Source of the DNA: JAWKOK01 sp963765875
GTDB taxonomy: Bacteria > Chloroflexota > Anaerolineae > Caldilineales > Caldilineaceae
NCBI GenBank assembly: GCA_963765875.1
Contig: CAVXYK010000001.1
Location: forward strand, 124,001 to 188,000
DNA length: 64,000 nucleotides
Reading direction: 5' to 3'
The position numbers and the translations under genes are program-made. The notes beneath the pieces were generated by a model. It ran no database searches and had not been told where the DNA came from. It saw only the letters and a list, made by a program, of their open reading frames with translations. Positions within the stretch are counted from its first letter, which is position 1. Each line of letters starts with the position of its first letter. This document shows positions 45,151 to 54,825 of this stretch, one piece after another.

Positions 45151-47323
45151 CTGCTTACCTCCATGTGTTCTTCGATCAAGTTCTGGAGTTCATCAAGTCT
45201 GAAGTCATGAGCCAGCGCTGCAACGGAATCTGCAAACCCGGCATACTCTGGCGTCTGCTCGGCAATTGTGCCGGCTTCGGACTGTATGGCATCCAAATCA
45301 CCCATCATGACCAGCGCATGCAGCCGTGACAGGTACTCGGCCGGCGGCGAGATCAACGGGCTGCCCGTTAGGGCTTTTGCTGTGCTGTCGTTTTCGCATT
45401 GATCACCATAGAGCCAGCTAATGTGTGTCAATTCCTCAACGATATCCAGCAAGTGGTCCAGGTTGATCGGTTTGACAAGAAAGTCGTCACACTCAGCGGA
45501 TCGGCACTGCTCTCTGGTGACATCAAAGACACTGGCCGAAACGGCAACAATTGCGGGCTTGTAGCCGAGATCTAGTCTACGTATCGCCGCTGTCGCCTCA
45601 AAACCATCCATTGCCGGCATGACCAAGTCCATCAATATCATGTGAGGTTTGAACGTCCGGGTTTTCTCGACCGCATCCAGACCATTCACTGCCTCCAGAA
45701 TTTCAAATCCGAGCGGCGCCAGCAGATCTCGCAGAACCGTACGATTACCCACGTTGTCATCGGTTATGAGCACCCTACAGCGTTCGCCGTGATAGCCGAC
45801 AATCTGCCGTTCTGATGTTACACTCGGTGCATCATTCCACTTGACCGGCACCAGATCGAGATCAAACCAGAAGCGGCTACCTTGGCCCAATTGACTGCTG
45901 ACCTCTAGCTTTCCACCCATCATCTCGACCATCCGGCTGCTGATGGCAAGACCTAATCCGGTTCCCTCGACTTGTGCTTGACGATCACCTGTCTGGCGGA
46001 ATGGTTCAAAAATGGTGGTCAGGTTTTGCGCATCGATACCCACGCCAGAATCTTCGACCTCAAAGCGAATCCGATTCCCATGCTGACCAACCCTAAACCT
46101 AACTTTACCTTCGTGCGTAAACTTGACGGCGTTGCCCAAAATATTCAGCAATACCTGGCGTAGCCGCCGCTCGTCCGCATAGACGGCCGTTGGCATTGCA
46201 GAGAGCAGGTGATATTCGAAGCCGATCTCTTTTTGCTGGGCGCGCACGTTGATGATTCCTGCAACCATGTTGAGAAATTCCTCTAGGTGAAATTCAACTG
46301 GCGCCAGTTCCATCTTCTCCTCTTCGATCTTGGAAAGGTCAAGTACGTCGTTGATGAGCGTGAGCAGGTGTTCTCCGCTGCTGTGAATAATGTCGACAGC
46401 ATCGTGAACCTTGATCGGCAGCGAACGGTCACGAGCAAGAATCTGTGTGTAGCCGAGTATGCCGTTGAGGGGTGTGCGTAGCTCGTGGCTCATATTGGCT
46501 AGAAAACGACTCTTGGCCTGATTGGCGGTTTCAGCGGCGAGACGTGCACTTTGCATTTTTTCCAGCAGTTGCACGTTGGTAATCGCTGCAGCGGCTTGTG
46601 ATGCAATGGCCAACATGAGATCTGCATCCTCATCCGTGAAGTCTCGCTGGTCGGGACGGTTTACCGCAGTCAGCGTACCCAATAGATTATCGCGATGCAT
46701 GACAGGCACAACCAAAATGGAGCCGGCCTGGTTGCGCCGGCGCTCTGCGCGAGCAGCCTCAGATTCACGCGGGTCGTCGCCACCTTTGGGAGAAATGGCC
46801 GGTTCTTGATTACGCATCGACCAACCACTCAGGCCTTGCTGAAGATCATCGTAGGTCAGATCGAGCGTAACATTTTCCCGTGACCCACCGCTATAGGAAT
46901 ACAACACCTTTTTGGCTTCCATGTCGACGCCGATCAGTTGGACAAGATTCGAACTCACTGCATCAACAACGCTGTCCACCAGTCGCTGCAAAATTGAATC
47001 CAGGTCTTCGGCGGCAATAAGAAGTTGACTGACGCGATAGAGTACCTCTGTGCGAAGCAAGTTGTCCTGCGTCTGCTCATAGAGCATTAAGGTCGTGGCA
47101 TCGGCCTTTTCGCGCTCTGCAATCTCCTCTCTCAGCAATTGGTTGGCAATCTCCAATTCGCCGGTTCGAAAGGCGATCATATCTTCCAAATTCGTGGTTA
47201 GACGCTTCATTTTCTGATCGGCGACAAAGAGATCGCGGTCTTTTCCTCGGCAATCCGCTCGGCTTGCTTACGAGCCTCTCGTTCCCGTTGAGCTCGCCGC
47301 TTATATCTTTCTAGTTCGTCCAT
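45147..47323 (-). CDS. GAF hybrid histidine kinase with C-terminal receiver (frame interrupted near start)
   Basis: The main frame begins MKRLTTNLEDM at 47210, but its coiled coil clearly starts earlier. From ATG 47323 MDELERYKRRAQREREARKQ continues, after one missing base near 47240, as TADLFVADQKMKRLTTN, giving 725 residues. Order: coiled coil, GAF (about 90-250), HisKA with FLANMSHELRTPLNGILGY, HATPase with NILGNAVKF, DSGVGI, GTGLGLAIS, receiver with DDN, LILMDLVMPAMDG and DDFLVKPI, then a possible Hpt-like helical tail. The H-NOX gene upstream implies it is the H-NOX-regulated kinase, as in known H-NOX operons. Confidence 0.85.
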
Positions 47324-47440
47324 TCGTAAGTGCTCTCTTGGCGTCTACGCCAAACAATCTTCGGAAGAACCGGCGCTTTGGTCTGCGAACTGAACTGAGC
47401 CAACTCAGATTGAACTGAATGGGCCAGAATACGGTCGTCA

Positions 47441-48007
47441 TTATTGTTCTTGTTCTGACGCTGAAGCTTGCCTTGTCAGCAAAAAGCGTGCTGACGTACC
47501 GGCCCCATCAGACAGGTCTTCAATCTCAATATCGATCTCTTCTCCATAATGCTTGACTGCGCCCTGGATCAAGCCATCGGCAAGCACCGCAAAGGGTCGA
47601 TCTGACGAATAGTTCATCACCAACTGGTTCTCTCTGGGATACTCGTAGCTGAAACGTGGCAGTTGAGCATCCGGGTAGAGCTTGCGCACTTCAACGTGAA
47701 TATGATCTTGAATTTGTTCCAAAAAGCCGAACGTGTCTTCGGCGCTGGAGAACATTTCCGGGAAGTTCACGGCGAAACGACCGCAGAGGTGGATGCCGAA
47801 CACGCGTACAAGATCCGACGCTGGAATGCCAGACGATTTGCTCAGCTCGTTGACGAGCTCGAGCATTTCGCGATGGTCATAGGTGCCGAGCGAAGAGTAC
47901 GCACCCCCAGACTCCAGATGGGCATTCTCAATAATTTCGTCTGCCACATCTAGCGAAAACTTATCTTCGACCATTTCTATGAATTCAGTAAAGACTATAC
48001 CTTTCAT
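47441..48007 (-). CDS. H-NOX heme-nitric oxide/oxygen binding protein
   Basis: A 188-residue protein of the H-NOX (HNOB) family, the heme domain related to soluble guanylate cyclase. It begins MKGIVFTEFIEMVEDKFSLD. The heme-ligating His lies in RVFGIHLCGRFA near residue 100; the conserved Pro in NFPEMF and the Y-x-S-x-R heme-propionate motif in MNYSSDRPF are present. Stand-alone bacterial H-NOX proteins sense NO and control a neighbouring kinase. ATG 48007 has GGAAGGA seven bases upstream. The kinase gene follows 118 bases downstream, consistent with a shared operon. Confidence 0.94.
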   Translation of the reverse strand: MKGIVFTEFIEMVEDKFSLDVADEIIENAHLESGGAYSSLGTYDHREMLELVNELSKSSGIPASDLVRVFGIHLCGRFAVNFPEMFSSAEDTFGFLEQIQDHIHVEVRKLYPDAQLPRFSYEYPRENQLVMNYSSDRPFAVLADGLIQGAVKHYGEEIDIEIEDLSDGAGTSARFLLTRQASASEQEQ

Positions 48008-48094
48008 ATGCGTTCCTTCCATTCTTAATTGCGACAAGGTGGGGAGATTGAATGCTGTTCCACGAAACTCAAACCGGCGCCCGATGCCATCGAG

Positions 48095-48137
48095 TGGAGC
48101 CTCTGTTCACCCCTCTCTAGGGCAGACAGAGGCTCCA
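48095..48137. repeat. Hairpin upstream of the H-NOX gene
   Basis: TGGAGCCTCTGT (48095-48106) and ACAGAGGCTCCA (48126-48137) form a 12-bp perfect stem with a 19-base loop, about 90 bases before the H-NOX start. It may end read-through from the large secreted-protein gene or act in the leader. Confidence 0.55.
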
Positions 48138-48238
48138 TTCAATGGTGTTGATATCCGGCGCAAAGCGGCTCAAATATTCGGGTGATATGCCCACCTACTA
48201 GTAGGACCATCATACACCGGACATAGCCCGTTTCCATA

Positions 48239-48271
48239 AGTCCGAATTTGACCTATCGAGAAGTTCGGACT
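48239..48271. terminator. Hairpin after the large FG-GAP gene
   Basis: AGTCCGAA (48239) and TTCGGACT (ends 48271) lie just past the stop of the minus-strand gene at 48278. A likely terminator though no long T-run follows. Confidence 0.45.
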
Positions 48272-48277
48272 CCTCGA

Positions 48278-51200
48278 TTATCTTGCCACGGCAACCAGAG
48301 GCAAGAACACTTTTTGGCTGACGGAACGGCCATCACCGTTCCAGGAAAAGAGTTTGCCGCTCAAATCGCCTGCCACAATTTCCAGGGCGTCGTCCGCATC
48401 CAGATTCGCAAGCGCAGGTGTACCCTTGACGGAACTATCTGTGCTTTGCGGCCATCCACTGACGGCAGAACCGTCGACGTGCCAGGCATAGACGCCGGCG
48501 CTGTCTGAACCGACGACGATCTCCGGCGTGCCGTCACCATCCACATCGCCCACCTGAGGTGAGGAGAAGACGTCGGCATCGGTTGTCTGTGGCCATCCAT
48601 CAAGTAGATTTCCAGAGTGATGCCAGGCCCATACTTTGTCATCGTCGCTGCCAATGATGATCTCCAAATCCTGATCGCCGTCCATGTTGGCCAAGATGGG
48701 GGAGGAACGAACGATCCAGCCGGTTGCACGTTTCCACATGAGTGTGCCGGTGGCGTCCAGAACATAGACGTAGCTGTCTCCGGAGCCGACAACGGTCTCC
48801 AACCCGGCCGAACTGACATCGAGATCACCGACCGCCGGTGTCGAAAGCACCATATCGTCCGTCTCAAAAATCCAACGCACGCTGCCGTCGGCATTGAAAG
48901 CATAGACACGCTGATCCGTAGAACCGACGATGATTTCCAAACTGCCGTTGCCGTCCAAGTCAGCCAACTGCGGTGAACTATTGATCACCTGGCCGCCGAA
49001 TCGGTCTTCCACGCCGCCAATGCTGACGGGCCAACCGGGCTTGGCAATACCTGCGGCATTAAACGCATAGAGTTGCCCGTCCGTTGCAGGCACGACCATG
49101 TCCGGCAAGCCGTCGCCGTCAAGATCGCCCACGGCCGGCGTGGCCAGCACCCGGAAGCCCTCGTTGAGCATCACCGGCCAGCCTTCAACCACGGTTCCAT
49201 CATAATGCCAGGCATAGAGCCGCCCATCTGATGCGCCGACCAACACCTCCTGCATGCCGTCACCGTCGAGATCGGCAATCGCTGCGGCCGCCTTGATACC
49301 CCCTTCGACTGGCTGAGGCCAGCCGGGCAGCGGATTGTGAAGGGCATCCATCACCTCGACATGATTGTTGAGCAGGTTGCCGATGATGATCTCGGTTTTT
49401 CCGTCGTCATTTAGATCGCCGGCCACCGCGCCGGCGAAATAGCGAGATTCGGGCGCCGCCTCATCAAAGACCTGAATATCGGCAGCTGCAACTCCCCACG
49501 TCCATATCCACTGCGTGGTGGCGTTCTCTGGCAGCCACCAGTCAACGAAGTCTGTCTTGCCCGAATCGATGTGGTCGGTGTACTGCTCGTACCCACGCCA
49601 AATCCCTATAAACTCTACCGGCCACTGCCATCCGTCTGAAAAGGTCTGGGCCAGAGGCAGGTCGTAGCCCAGCAAGGGACTGTTGGGATCTCTGGCCGAG
49701 TTGACGACCTGAGAATTATCCAGCTCCCCTGGAATCAAGAGGTGAACCTCTTGTTCGGTATTGATGACGAAGATGTAGGGATCCCAGGGTATCGGCGGAA
49801 GTGCCACCATGGGATTGGCGCCGGCATCATTCAGATAGATGGTCAGCTTCGCTGTTCTGCCGTCGACTGTACCGGGCTGGCTGGGACGTGTATTGGTATC
49901 AAACATGCCCGGAGTCGGCGGCAGAGCAGTTCTGGTGTTTTCAAAAATGGTGAAGTCGGTGTCGTCGGCAAAGTCATTGGTCTCTTCACTGACCAGGGCT
50001 CCATTGCCATCGTAGACCGCCAGTGTGGCGATGCCGCCGCCTTGCAGTGGTAATTTGTGAAGGAATCGGTGATAGTAGCCGGCTCCTCTGGCCAGCGCTT
50101 CGTAGTCGATCTCAAGTGCAGCCAACTGCCCCGCACCGTTTTGACCCATCTGAATGTCGATGCGGGCCACGAAGTCGTTGTAGTCCCAGTCGGACCAGCC
50201 TGTGGCCTTCAGGTCTTCGTACGCGACATAGGTCGACTCGCTACTCAATTGCAGCTGATCCCAACCGACAAAAACGATGACCAGCGCGTCATCACAGACA
50301 GAAGCTGCATCACAGGCTTGATATGCAAAGGTGTCGGGTCCAATATAGCCTGCCGAAGGCGTATAGGTGAAAGACCCATTGTTGTTGTTGGCGAGGGCGC
50401 CATGACTCGGGGACGTGGTCGCAACAGTACTGCTTGGGTTCAGATTGCTGTCAGGATCGGAGTCATTGCCAATGACATCAATCACGATGGCTGCATCTTT
50501 GGCGATTTTGACATGGTCATCGCCGGCCACCGGCGCCTTGTTTGGCGGGCCCACATTGACTGTCACGGTAGCCGAATCGCAAACCACTGGCGACGCATCG
50601 TTACACACTTGATAAACATATGTGTCGGGGCCGGCGAAGTTCGAGATCGGCGCATAGGTGATTGTACCGTCCTGATTGACGACAGTCGCCCCCTTGGTCG
50701 GGTTGGTGATCATGCTGACGCTGCTTGCATTGATGCTTGTACCAGGAACGGAGGAATCGTTCGCCGTCACGTCCGTGGTCACCGGTGTTCCTCCTAACGT
50801 GGAGTCGGTGTCGTTATTGGCCACGGCATCGGGGAATGGGCTGACAGAAAGAGCGCAGCTCGCTCCGTCATTGCTGTTAGTCTGCGCACCAATTGCCGTA
50901 AAAGCCCCAACCGCCGTCGTATTCGACAGGGTATTGAAATCGTAATTCAGCACAATCCGAAAAACGTTGCCCGAGACATTATTCGAGGCGAAGAGTTCGC
51001 CGCGGGTGTTGGCCACCGGGTAGTTTGCGCCAAAGGTCCCCGTTTCACCGGTGATATCGCCTGAGAGGGGAACCGTTGTGACTTCTGCAGCGGAGTCCGT
51101 CAGTCCATCCAGCTGAAAGAAGACCAGATTCGTTCCGTCTTTCTGAACACCGACAAAGCAGAACTCGACCTCGGGCGTGCTAGGGTCGTCACAGTCGGAA

Positions 51201-51784
51201 TAGCCAAAGTCAGCAATTTTGTCGATTCCGCCGGCAGACAGGCTGATCTGGGAGGCTGTCTGCATAGACACATCAATCCGATACATGGCGGAGCCGCGAC
51301 GAATATAGAGGTTGCCGTACAGATCAAACGCCCCGACGAAGATGGAGCCGGAGGGGAGCCCGGATATGGCACCTAAATCTTGACCGACTCCATCGCTCCC
51401 GATCTTCAGCAGGTGATTGCTGCCGCCCAGGATCCCGTAGATGAAGTCATCCTCGACATTGTAGGATATACCGTTATAGGGACCGATATCATTGGTCTGA
51501 ATTAACGTGTAGTCCCCCGTTTCCGGATCCAGTTTATACAGTCGATTGAAATTGCCCTCATACGGTATGCCCGACCCAAGGTTATTCACTACCTGGAAAA
51601 AGTCGGGGCTACACTGAAACGGCGTACCTGACTGTGCTTGCGCCTGCCCATGGGGCACAAGTGATGCCAATATGGTGACAAGGACCAGAATCAGCCCCAT
51701 TGCCACGTTTGACCATACGCTCAAGTGAACTGGAGTGGGCGTAATGCTTCCGTTGTCCTCGTCCTGGTTATAGATATACATCAA
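48278..51784 (-). CDS. Large secreted protein: propeller, cadherin-like, LruC-type and FG-GAP/VCBS domains
   Basis: A 1168-residue exported protein. A signal sequence (VAMGLILVLVTILASLVPHG, cleavage after AQAQA) follows a charged head. Order: a DUF6923-like propeller (about 60-310, LYKLDPETGDYTL), two Big/cadherin-like repeats (320-510; KAPVAGDDHVKIAKDAAIVI, SNPSSTVATTSPSHGAL style), a LruC/DUF4114-type part (SDWDYNDFVARIDI, about 525-660), and eight or so FG-GAP/VCBS repeats (780-1150; AVGDLDGDGLPDMVVPATDG) that bind Ca2+ in integrin-like propellers. Adhesion or polymer binding is probable. No anchor motif is seen at the C-terminus. Confidence 0.85.
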   Translation of the reverse strand: MMYIYNQDEDNGSITPTPVHLSVWSNVAMGLILVLVTILASLVPHGQAQAQSGTPFQCSPDFFQVVNNLGSGIPYEGNFNRLYKLDPETGDYTLIQTNDIGPYNGISYNVEDDFIYGILGGSNHLLKIGSDGVGQDLGAISGLPSGSIFVGAFDLYGNLYIRRGSAMYRIDVSMQTASQISLSAGGIDKIADFGYSDCDDPSTPEVEFCFVGVQKDGTNLVFFQLDGLTDSAAEVTTVPLSGDITGETGTFGANYPVANTRGELFASNNVSGNVFRIVLNYDFNTLSNTTAVGAFTAIGAQTNSNDGASCALSVSPFPDAVANNDTDSTLGGTPVTTDVTANDSSVPGTSINASSVSMITNPTKGATVVNQDGTITYAPISNFAGPDTYVYQVCNDASPVVCDSATVTVNVGPPNKAPVAGDDHVKIAKDAAIVIDVIGNDSDPDSNLNPSSTVATTSPSHGALANNNNGSFTYTPSAGYIGPDTFAYQACDAASVCDDALVIVFVGWDQLQLSSESTYVAYEDLKATGWSDWDYNDFVARIDIQMGQNGAGQLAALEIDYEALARGAGYYHRFLHKLPLQGGGIATLAVYDGNGALVSEETNDFADDTDFTIFENTRTALPPTPGMFDTNTRPSQPGTVDGRTAKLTIYLNDAGANPMVALPPIPWDPYIFVINTEQEVHLLIPGELDNSQVVNSARDPNSPLLGYDLPLAQTFSDGWQWPVEFIGIWRGYEQYTDHIDSGKTDFVDWWLPENATTQWIWTWGVAAADIQVFDEAAPESRYFAGAVAGDLNDDGKTEIIIGNLLNNHVEVMDALHNPLPGWPQPVEGGIKAAAAIADLDGDGMQEVLVGASDGRLYAWHYDGTVVEGWPVMLNEGFRVLATPAVGDLDGDGLPDMVVPATDGQLYAFNAAGIAKPGWPVSIGGVEDRFGGQVINSSPQLADLDGNGSLEIIVGSTDQRVYAFNADGSVRWIFETDDMVLSTPAVGDLDVSSAGLETVVGSGDSYVYVLDATGTLMWKRATGWIVRSSPILANMDGDQDLEIIIGSDDDKVWAWHHSGNLLDGWPQTTDADVFSSPQVGDVDGDGTPEIVVGSDSAGVYAWHVDGSAVSGWPQSTDSSVKGTPALANLDADDALEIVAGDLSGKLFSWNGDGRSVSQKVFLPLVAVAR

Positions 51785-51834
51785 TGTTTTCTCCTAAATT
51801 ATCAGGTTTCGACGAATCGCGTCGAAACAGGTGT

Positions 51835-51850
51835 TGGGACAACCGTCCCA
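51835..51850. promoter_or_regulatory. Palindrome TGGGACAACCGTCCCA, candidate operator
   Basis: GGGAC/GTCCC pair with four-base core, 51 bases upstream of the large secreted-protein start. It matches the palindromes at 10854 and 61705 at 11 of 14 positions. Confidence 0.45.
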
Positions 51851-51873
51851 AATTCGCAGTCAGAATCGATATC

Positions 51874-53313
51874 CTAGTCCGACGAGCCATCGACTAGCGT
51901 TGGAGAGTGTCTCGTCTCTTTTTCTGATGAGTGCCTCGTAGCAACCGCGCGTACGGTGTCCCAAATCATTAATGTCAGGAAGAGTACGGCCATCAGCGCT
52001 ACCTGTACGAGCACAATCTGAAGAATGGATGTATGGAAGATCCAGATCAGAACGATCTGGGCAATACCGGCGCCAATGGCAACATAGGTCCCGGCCGCTT
52101 CGCCCAATGAGAGCCGGTAGTGTATGACAACATTGGCCAGTGCGTAGAACATGGTTGCCAGTGCATAGAGCCAGAGATATGGCGATATCGACAAATACGC
52201 GGGACCAAATAGAAACTGGACAATCTGCTCTGGGAAGAGATAGGCGCCGGCCACGAGCACAAGCGAGATGAGCAGTACAATACCCAGTGCGAGATAGAGC
52301 AGATATCGGTGCGACTCTCCGCGGCGGCTGCGTTGGGCCACGATGGGAAACATGACAATCACGATGGACCAGGTGGCGAAGAATACGATGCGGCCCATCA
52401 ATGCCAGCGCCGCATATTGACCCGCCATCTCGGCCGGGTAAAAACGACGGACCAAAAGAATATCACTGTTGTTGATCAGGATCTGGCTCAACTGGGCAAT
52501 GAGAACCGGACCCGCGAATGCCAACACTTGGACGCCCAGCCTTGACTCGAGCACGCTTGGTATGGGCAGATCGATGCGGACACGGCGTGCCAGGCCCCAG
52601 GCCACAACAAACGAGAGCCCAATGCCGAAGACCGCACCGTTGACCGACCATCCGAGCACGACGAAGATCATGCTGAGAACCAGTCGAGACCACATCTCAC
52701 CTTGGTATGTCAGCGCCAGCCAGGAGAATCTCGTGCGTCCCTGAAGCAGACCGCGGTCAACGCCCTGAACGATGTAGAACGGAACGAAGAGGCCAAAGAT
52801 GACGAAAGGCAGCATGGAGCGTGTATCGAAAAAGCGAGACCAGAGTGGGGCTCCTGCGACGAACAGAACGGCCAACCCCAGACCGAACCCGGCTGCGATT
52901 CGTACCAACCAGCGGCGCAAGTTGGATAGTTGAACCGGGTCATGATCGGCGGTGAAGATTGCGGCGAATCGTGCCGCCGGGGTCTGAAAGGCGGCCGTCA
53001 CAAACGAGGTCATCAAGAATAGGGTGATGATAAGACTGAGATCCGCAAAAGCTGCCGGGCCCAGCCATCGCCCCAAAATCAAATTGAAGAGATAGTTGCC
53101 GAGATTCACCAACGTCGCACTGGCAACCAGTAGTGCACTGCCCGAGATGAGACGGCTGTGCAATGCCTTTGTGGGGCGAACCACGGCTTCGGTGGGTATC
53201 GCTGTAACCGGCTGTGGCTCCACAGCATCGGTGGAGGATGACAGTGGTTTGACCCCGGTCCCTCGCTCGAAGCTAGATTTGCTTGCTGTTTTGATGGCGA
53301 TATCCGTCGTCAT
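51874..53313 (-). CDS. Lipid-linked oligosaccharide flippase, Wzx/PST-like
   Basis: A 479-residue protein with about fourteen membrane helices and a soluble N-terminal head of 60 residues. The MOP/PST superfamily start is ISGSALLVASATLVNLGNYL, with LGRWLGPAAFADLSLIITLF and, in the second half, FPIVAQRSRRGE. It would flip polyprenyl-linked repeat units across the membrane for exopolysaccharide assembly. It lies in the same direction as the STAS/anti-sigma pair and the sugar-nucleotide genes upstream. A 590-base gap separates it from them. Confidence 0.87.
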   Translation of the reverse strand: MTTDIAIKTASKSSFERGTGVKPLSSSTDAVEPQPVTAIPTEAVVRPTKALHSRLISGSALLVASATLVNLGNYLFNLILGRWLGPAAFADLSLIITLFLMTSFVTAAFQTPAARFAAIFTADHDPVQLSNLRRWLVRIAAGFGLGLAVLFVAGAPLWSRFFDTRSMLPFVIFGLFVPFYIVQGVDRGLLQGRTRFSWLALTYQGEMWSRLVLSMIFVVLGWSVNGAVFGIGLSFVVAWGLARRVRIDLPIPSVLESRLGVQVLAFAGPVLIAQLSQILINNSDILLVRRFYPAEMAGQYAALALMGRIVFFATWSIVIVMFPIVAQRSRRGESHRYLLYLALGIVLLISLVLVAGAYLFPEQIVQFLFGPAYLSISPYLWLYALATMFYALANVVIHYRLSLGEAAGTYVAIGAGIAQIVLIWIFHTSILQIVLVQVALMAVLFLTLMIWDTVRAVATRHSSEKETRHSPTLVDGSSD

Positions 53314-53902
53314 AGTTGGTTAAACCTTGTACGTACTTTCCGACCTTCAGGTCGATTCCAGAAGAGAGTCTTATCCGCCTACTTGGCCTGTGCCGAGCCG
53401 ACAGTCCAGGAAATTTCATCTGATAGCCGCATCAGAAGTTCCTTCACGCACATAGGGTACAACAGGTGGAATCCCATCTTCATAAATCTTTGGTTGAATC
53501 GCTCTTAAGAATTTTTAATGCGGCCTACAGATTTAGGGATCGCCAAAACCGTCCGACTGATAGCCGGACCTGGGTATCTTTTAGAGTTCACGATTCTGGA
53601 GAAGGCTAGGTTCTTCGCTGCTTGCTACACAACGAATATGGCGAGGATCACAAGGCGATTTACCAAGTCAGATAGACGTTTGAACGCTGCCTTGTCTGTA
53701 TGGAAATCGCGTGCGTTCGAGGAAATACTAGAGGGTGATACTTCAGTGGTGACACGGCCATGGAGAATGGAATGCCTTACTCCGTTGGCGCTCCAAATGA
53801 GCTTGAGAAATCAGGGTTGGCCTGGGGCAGAAACTCGCGGCTCGCGGTTTTCGGGCCCTCCATTTTTGGCAGTGTATCAATCGTCGGCCTTGCGGTGGAC
53901 AA
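53314..53902. other. Gap of about 590 bases, no gene I can support
   Basis: Lies between the flippase and the STAS gene. A plus-strand frame (53518-53976) exists but runs antisense into the STAS gene and shows no family motif. The region near 53500 is AT-rich (TTAAGAATTTTTAATG) and could hold the flippase promoter. Confidence 0.45.
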
Positions 53903-54244
53903 TCAGCGGAACATTTTTGCTGCGTCGTCCGCACTCGATGCCATGTCGAAGATTCTGTCGAACTTCGTCAGATTAAGGACTCTACGCGCCGCTTCGGTCT
54001 GCGGCCAGACCAATTTGACGTCTCCAGCGGCTGAACGCGCCCTTTTCAATGCGTTGACGAGGACGGCCATGCCGGCACTGTCAAGAAAGGGAACGGCGGA
54101 AAGATCGATCACCAGGTTGCAGTCACCGGCGTCAATGTAAGCGTTCAAGCGGCTGCGTAGTTCCGGGGCGTTCATCACGTCAATTCGCTCTTGGGGTGAG
54201 ACAGTCACGATATGGAACGTGGATCTGCTATCTTGAATGTTCAT
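53903..54244 (-). CDS. STAS-domain anti-anti-sigma-like protein
   Basis: The 113-residue protein is a RsbV/SpoIIAA-type STAS domain with the phosphorylatable Ser in VPFLDSAGMAVLVNALKRAR and the strand KLVWPQTEAARRVLNLTKFD. Start at ATG 54244 has AAGGAAAT upstream; the open frame is longer but unrelated. Its start overlaps the end of the anti-sigma kinase gene by 17 bases, so the two are made together. It is a second STAS protein in the same region as that at 42446. Confidence 0.92.
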   Translation of the reverse strand: MNIQDSRSTFHIVTVSPQERIDVMNAPELRSRLNAYIDAGDCNLVIDLSAVPFLDSAGMAVLVNALKRARSAAGDVKLVWPQTEAARRVLNLTKFDRIFDMASSADDAAKMFR

Positions 54245-54752
54245 CGGTGAGATTTCCTTTTTGAAAGAGACTATCGTTTCCAAGCGGGCTAGGCTGGATT
54301 TCCAGACGCCACATATTGTATTCACCAACGCGCCGATACTCGACGCTGTCCATCAGCATGTGGGCCAGGAACAGGCCATAGCCTCCGTCGCCATGGTCAT
54401 CCAGGTCTTCCGATGGCTCCTCGTGTCCATTCGATACACCAGTGAACGGAATACCACTGTCGCGCAACGTCACCACCAGCTGAACCGCGGGTCTCTCTAT
54501 CAGGCCCAGCCATAGCTCTATCTGAGCGTCGCGTTTGAACTCGTAGGCGTGCTCAACAATATTGGTGCATATCTCGTGGACTGCGAGTTTGACGTTATAG
54601 ACGGCAGCCTCGTCAAAAGAGTCTACATTCTCGAGCAAAGACTCTATGGGTTCATCAATGGTACGCAACGCTTCAAACGTGGCCTGGATCTGTAGGCGGA
54701 TTTCCATGACTAACTGTGAAGAGGATGTATTTTGATACGCTTCTGAGTTCAA
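54228..54752 (-). CDS. RsbW/SpoIIAB-like serine kinase (HATPase_c)
   Basis: The 174-residue GHKL ATPase has the N box AVHEICTNIVEHAYEF, G1 TLRDSGIPF and G2 GDGGYGLFLAHMLMDSVEY. Such anti-sigma kinases either bind a sigma factor or phosphorylate a STAS protein. No sigma gene is in the window, so it may act on a non-sigma target. It is coupled to the STAS gene. Its neighbour upstream is the mannose-1-phosphate guanylyltransferase, linking this switch to polymer synthesis by position. Confidence 0.92.
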   Translation of the reverse strand: MNSEAYQNTSSSQLVMEIRLQIQATFEALRTIDEPIESLLENVDSFDEAAVYNVKLAVHEICTNIVEHAYEFKRDAQIELWLGLIERPAVQLVVTLRDSGIPFTGVSNGHEEPSEDLDDHGDGGYGLFLAHMLMDSVEYRRVGEYNMWRLEIQPSPLGNDSLFQKGNLTDEHSR

Positions 54753-54825
54753 CCGGTCACCTCACTTGCTCTCGCCGTCTACGTGCCAACTCGACAGCTG
54801 TAGGGCATATAGGATGCGTGTTCAC

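Noticed and set aside
3830..47323. Programmed ribosomal frameshifting as the cause of the split genes
   Set aside because: Sites share no slippery heptamer or downstream structure, shifts go both ways, and one break is a four-base duplication.
53518..53976. Plus-strand frame of 152 codons between the flippase and STAS genes
   Set aside because: Overlaps the STAS gene antisense, lacks a ribosome site I would trust and shows no motif. The region is reported as a gap instead.
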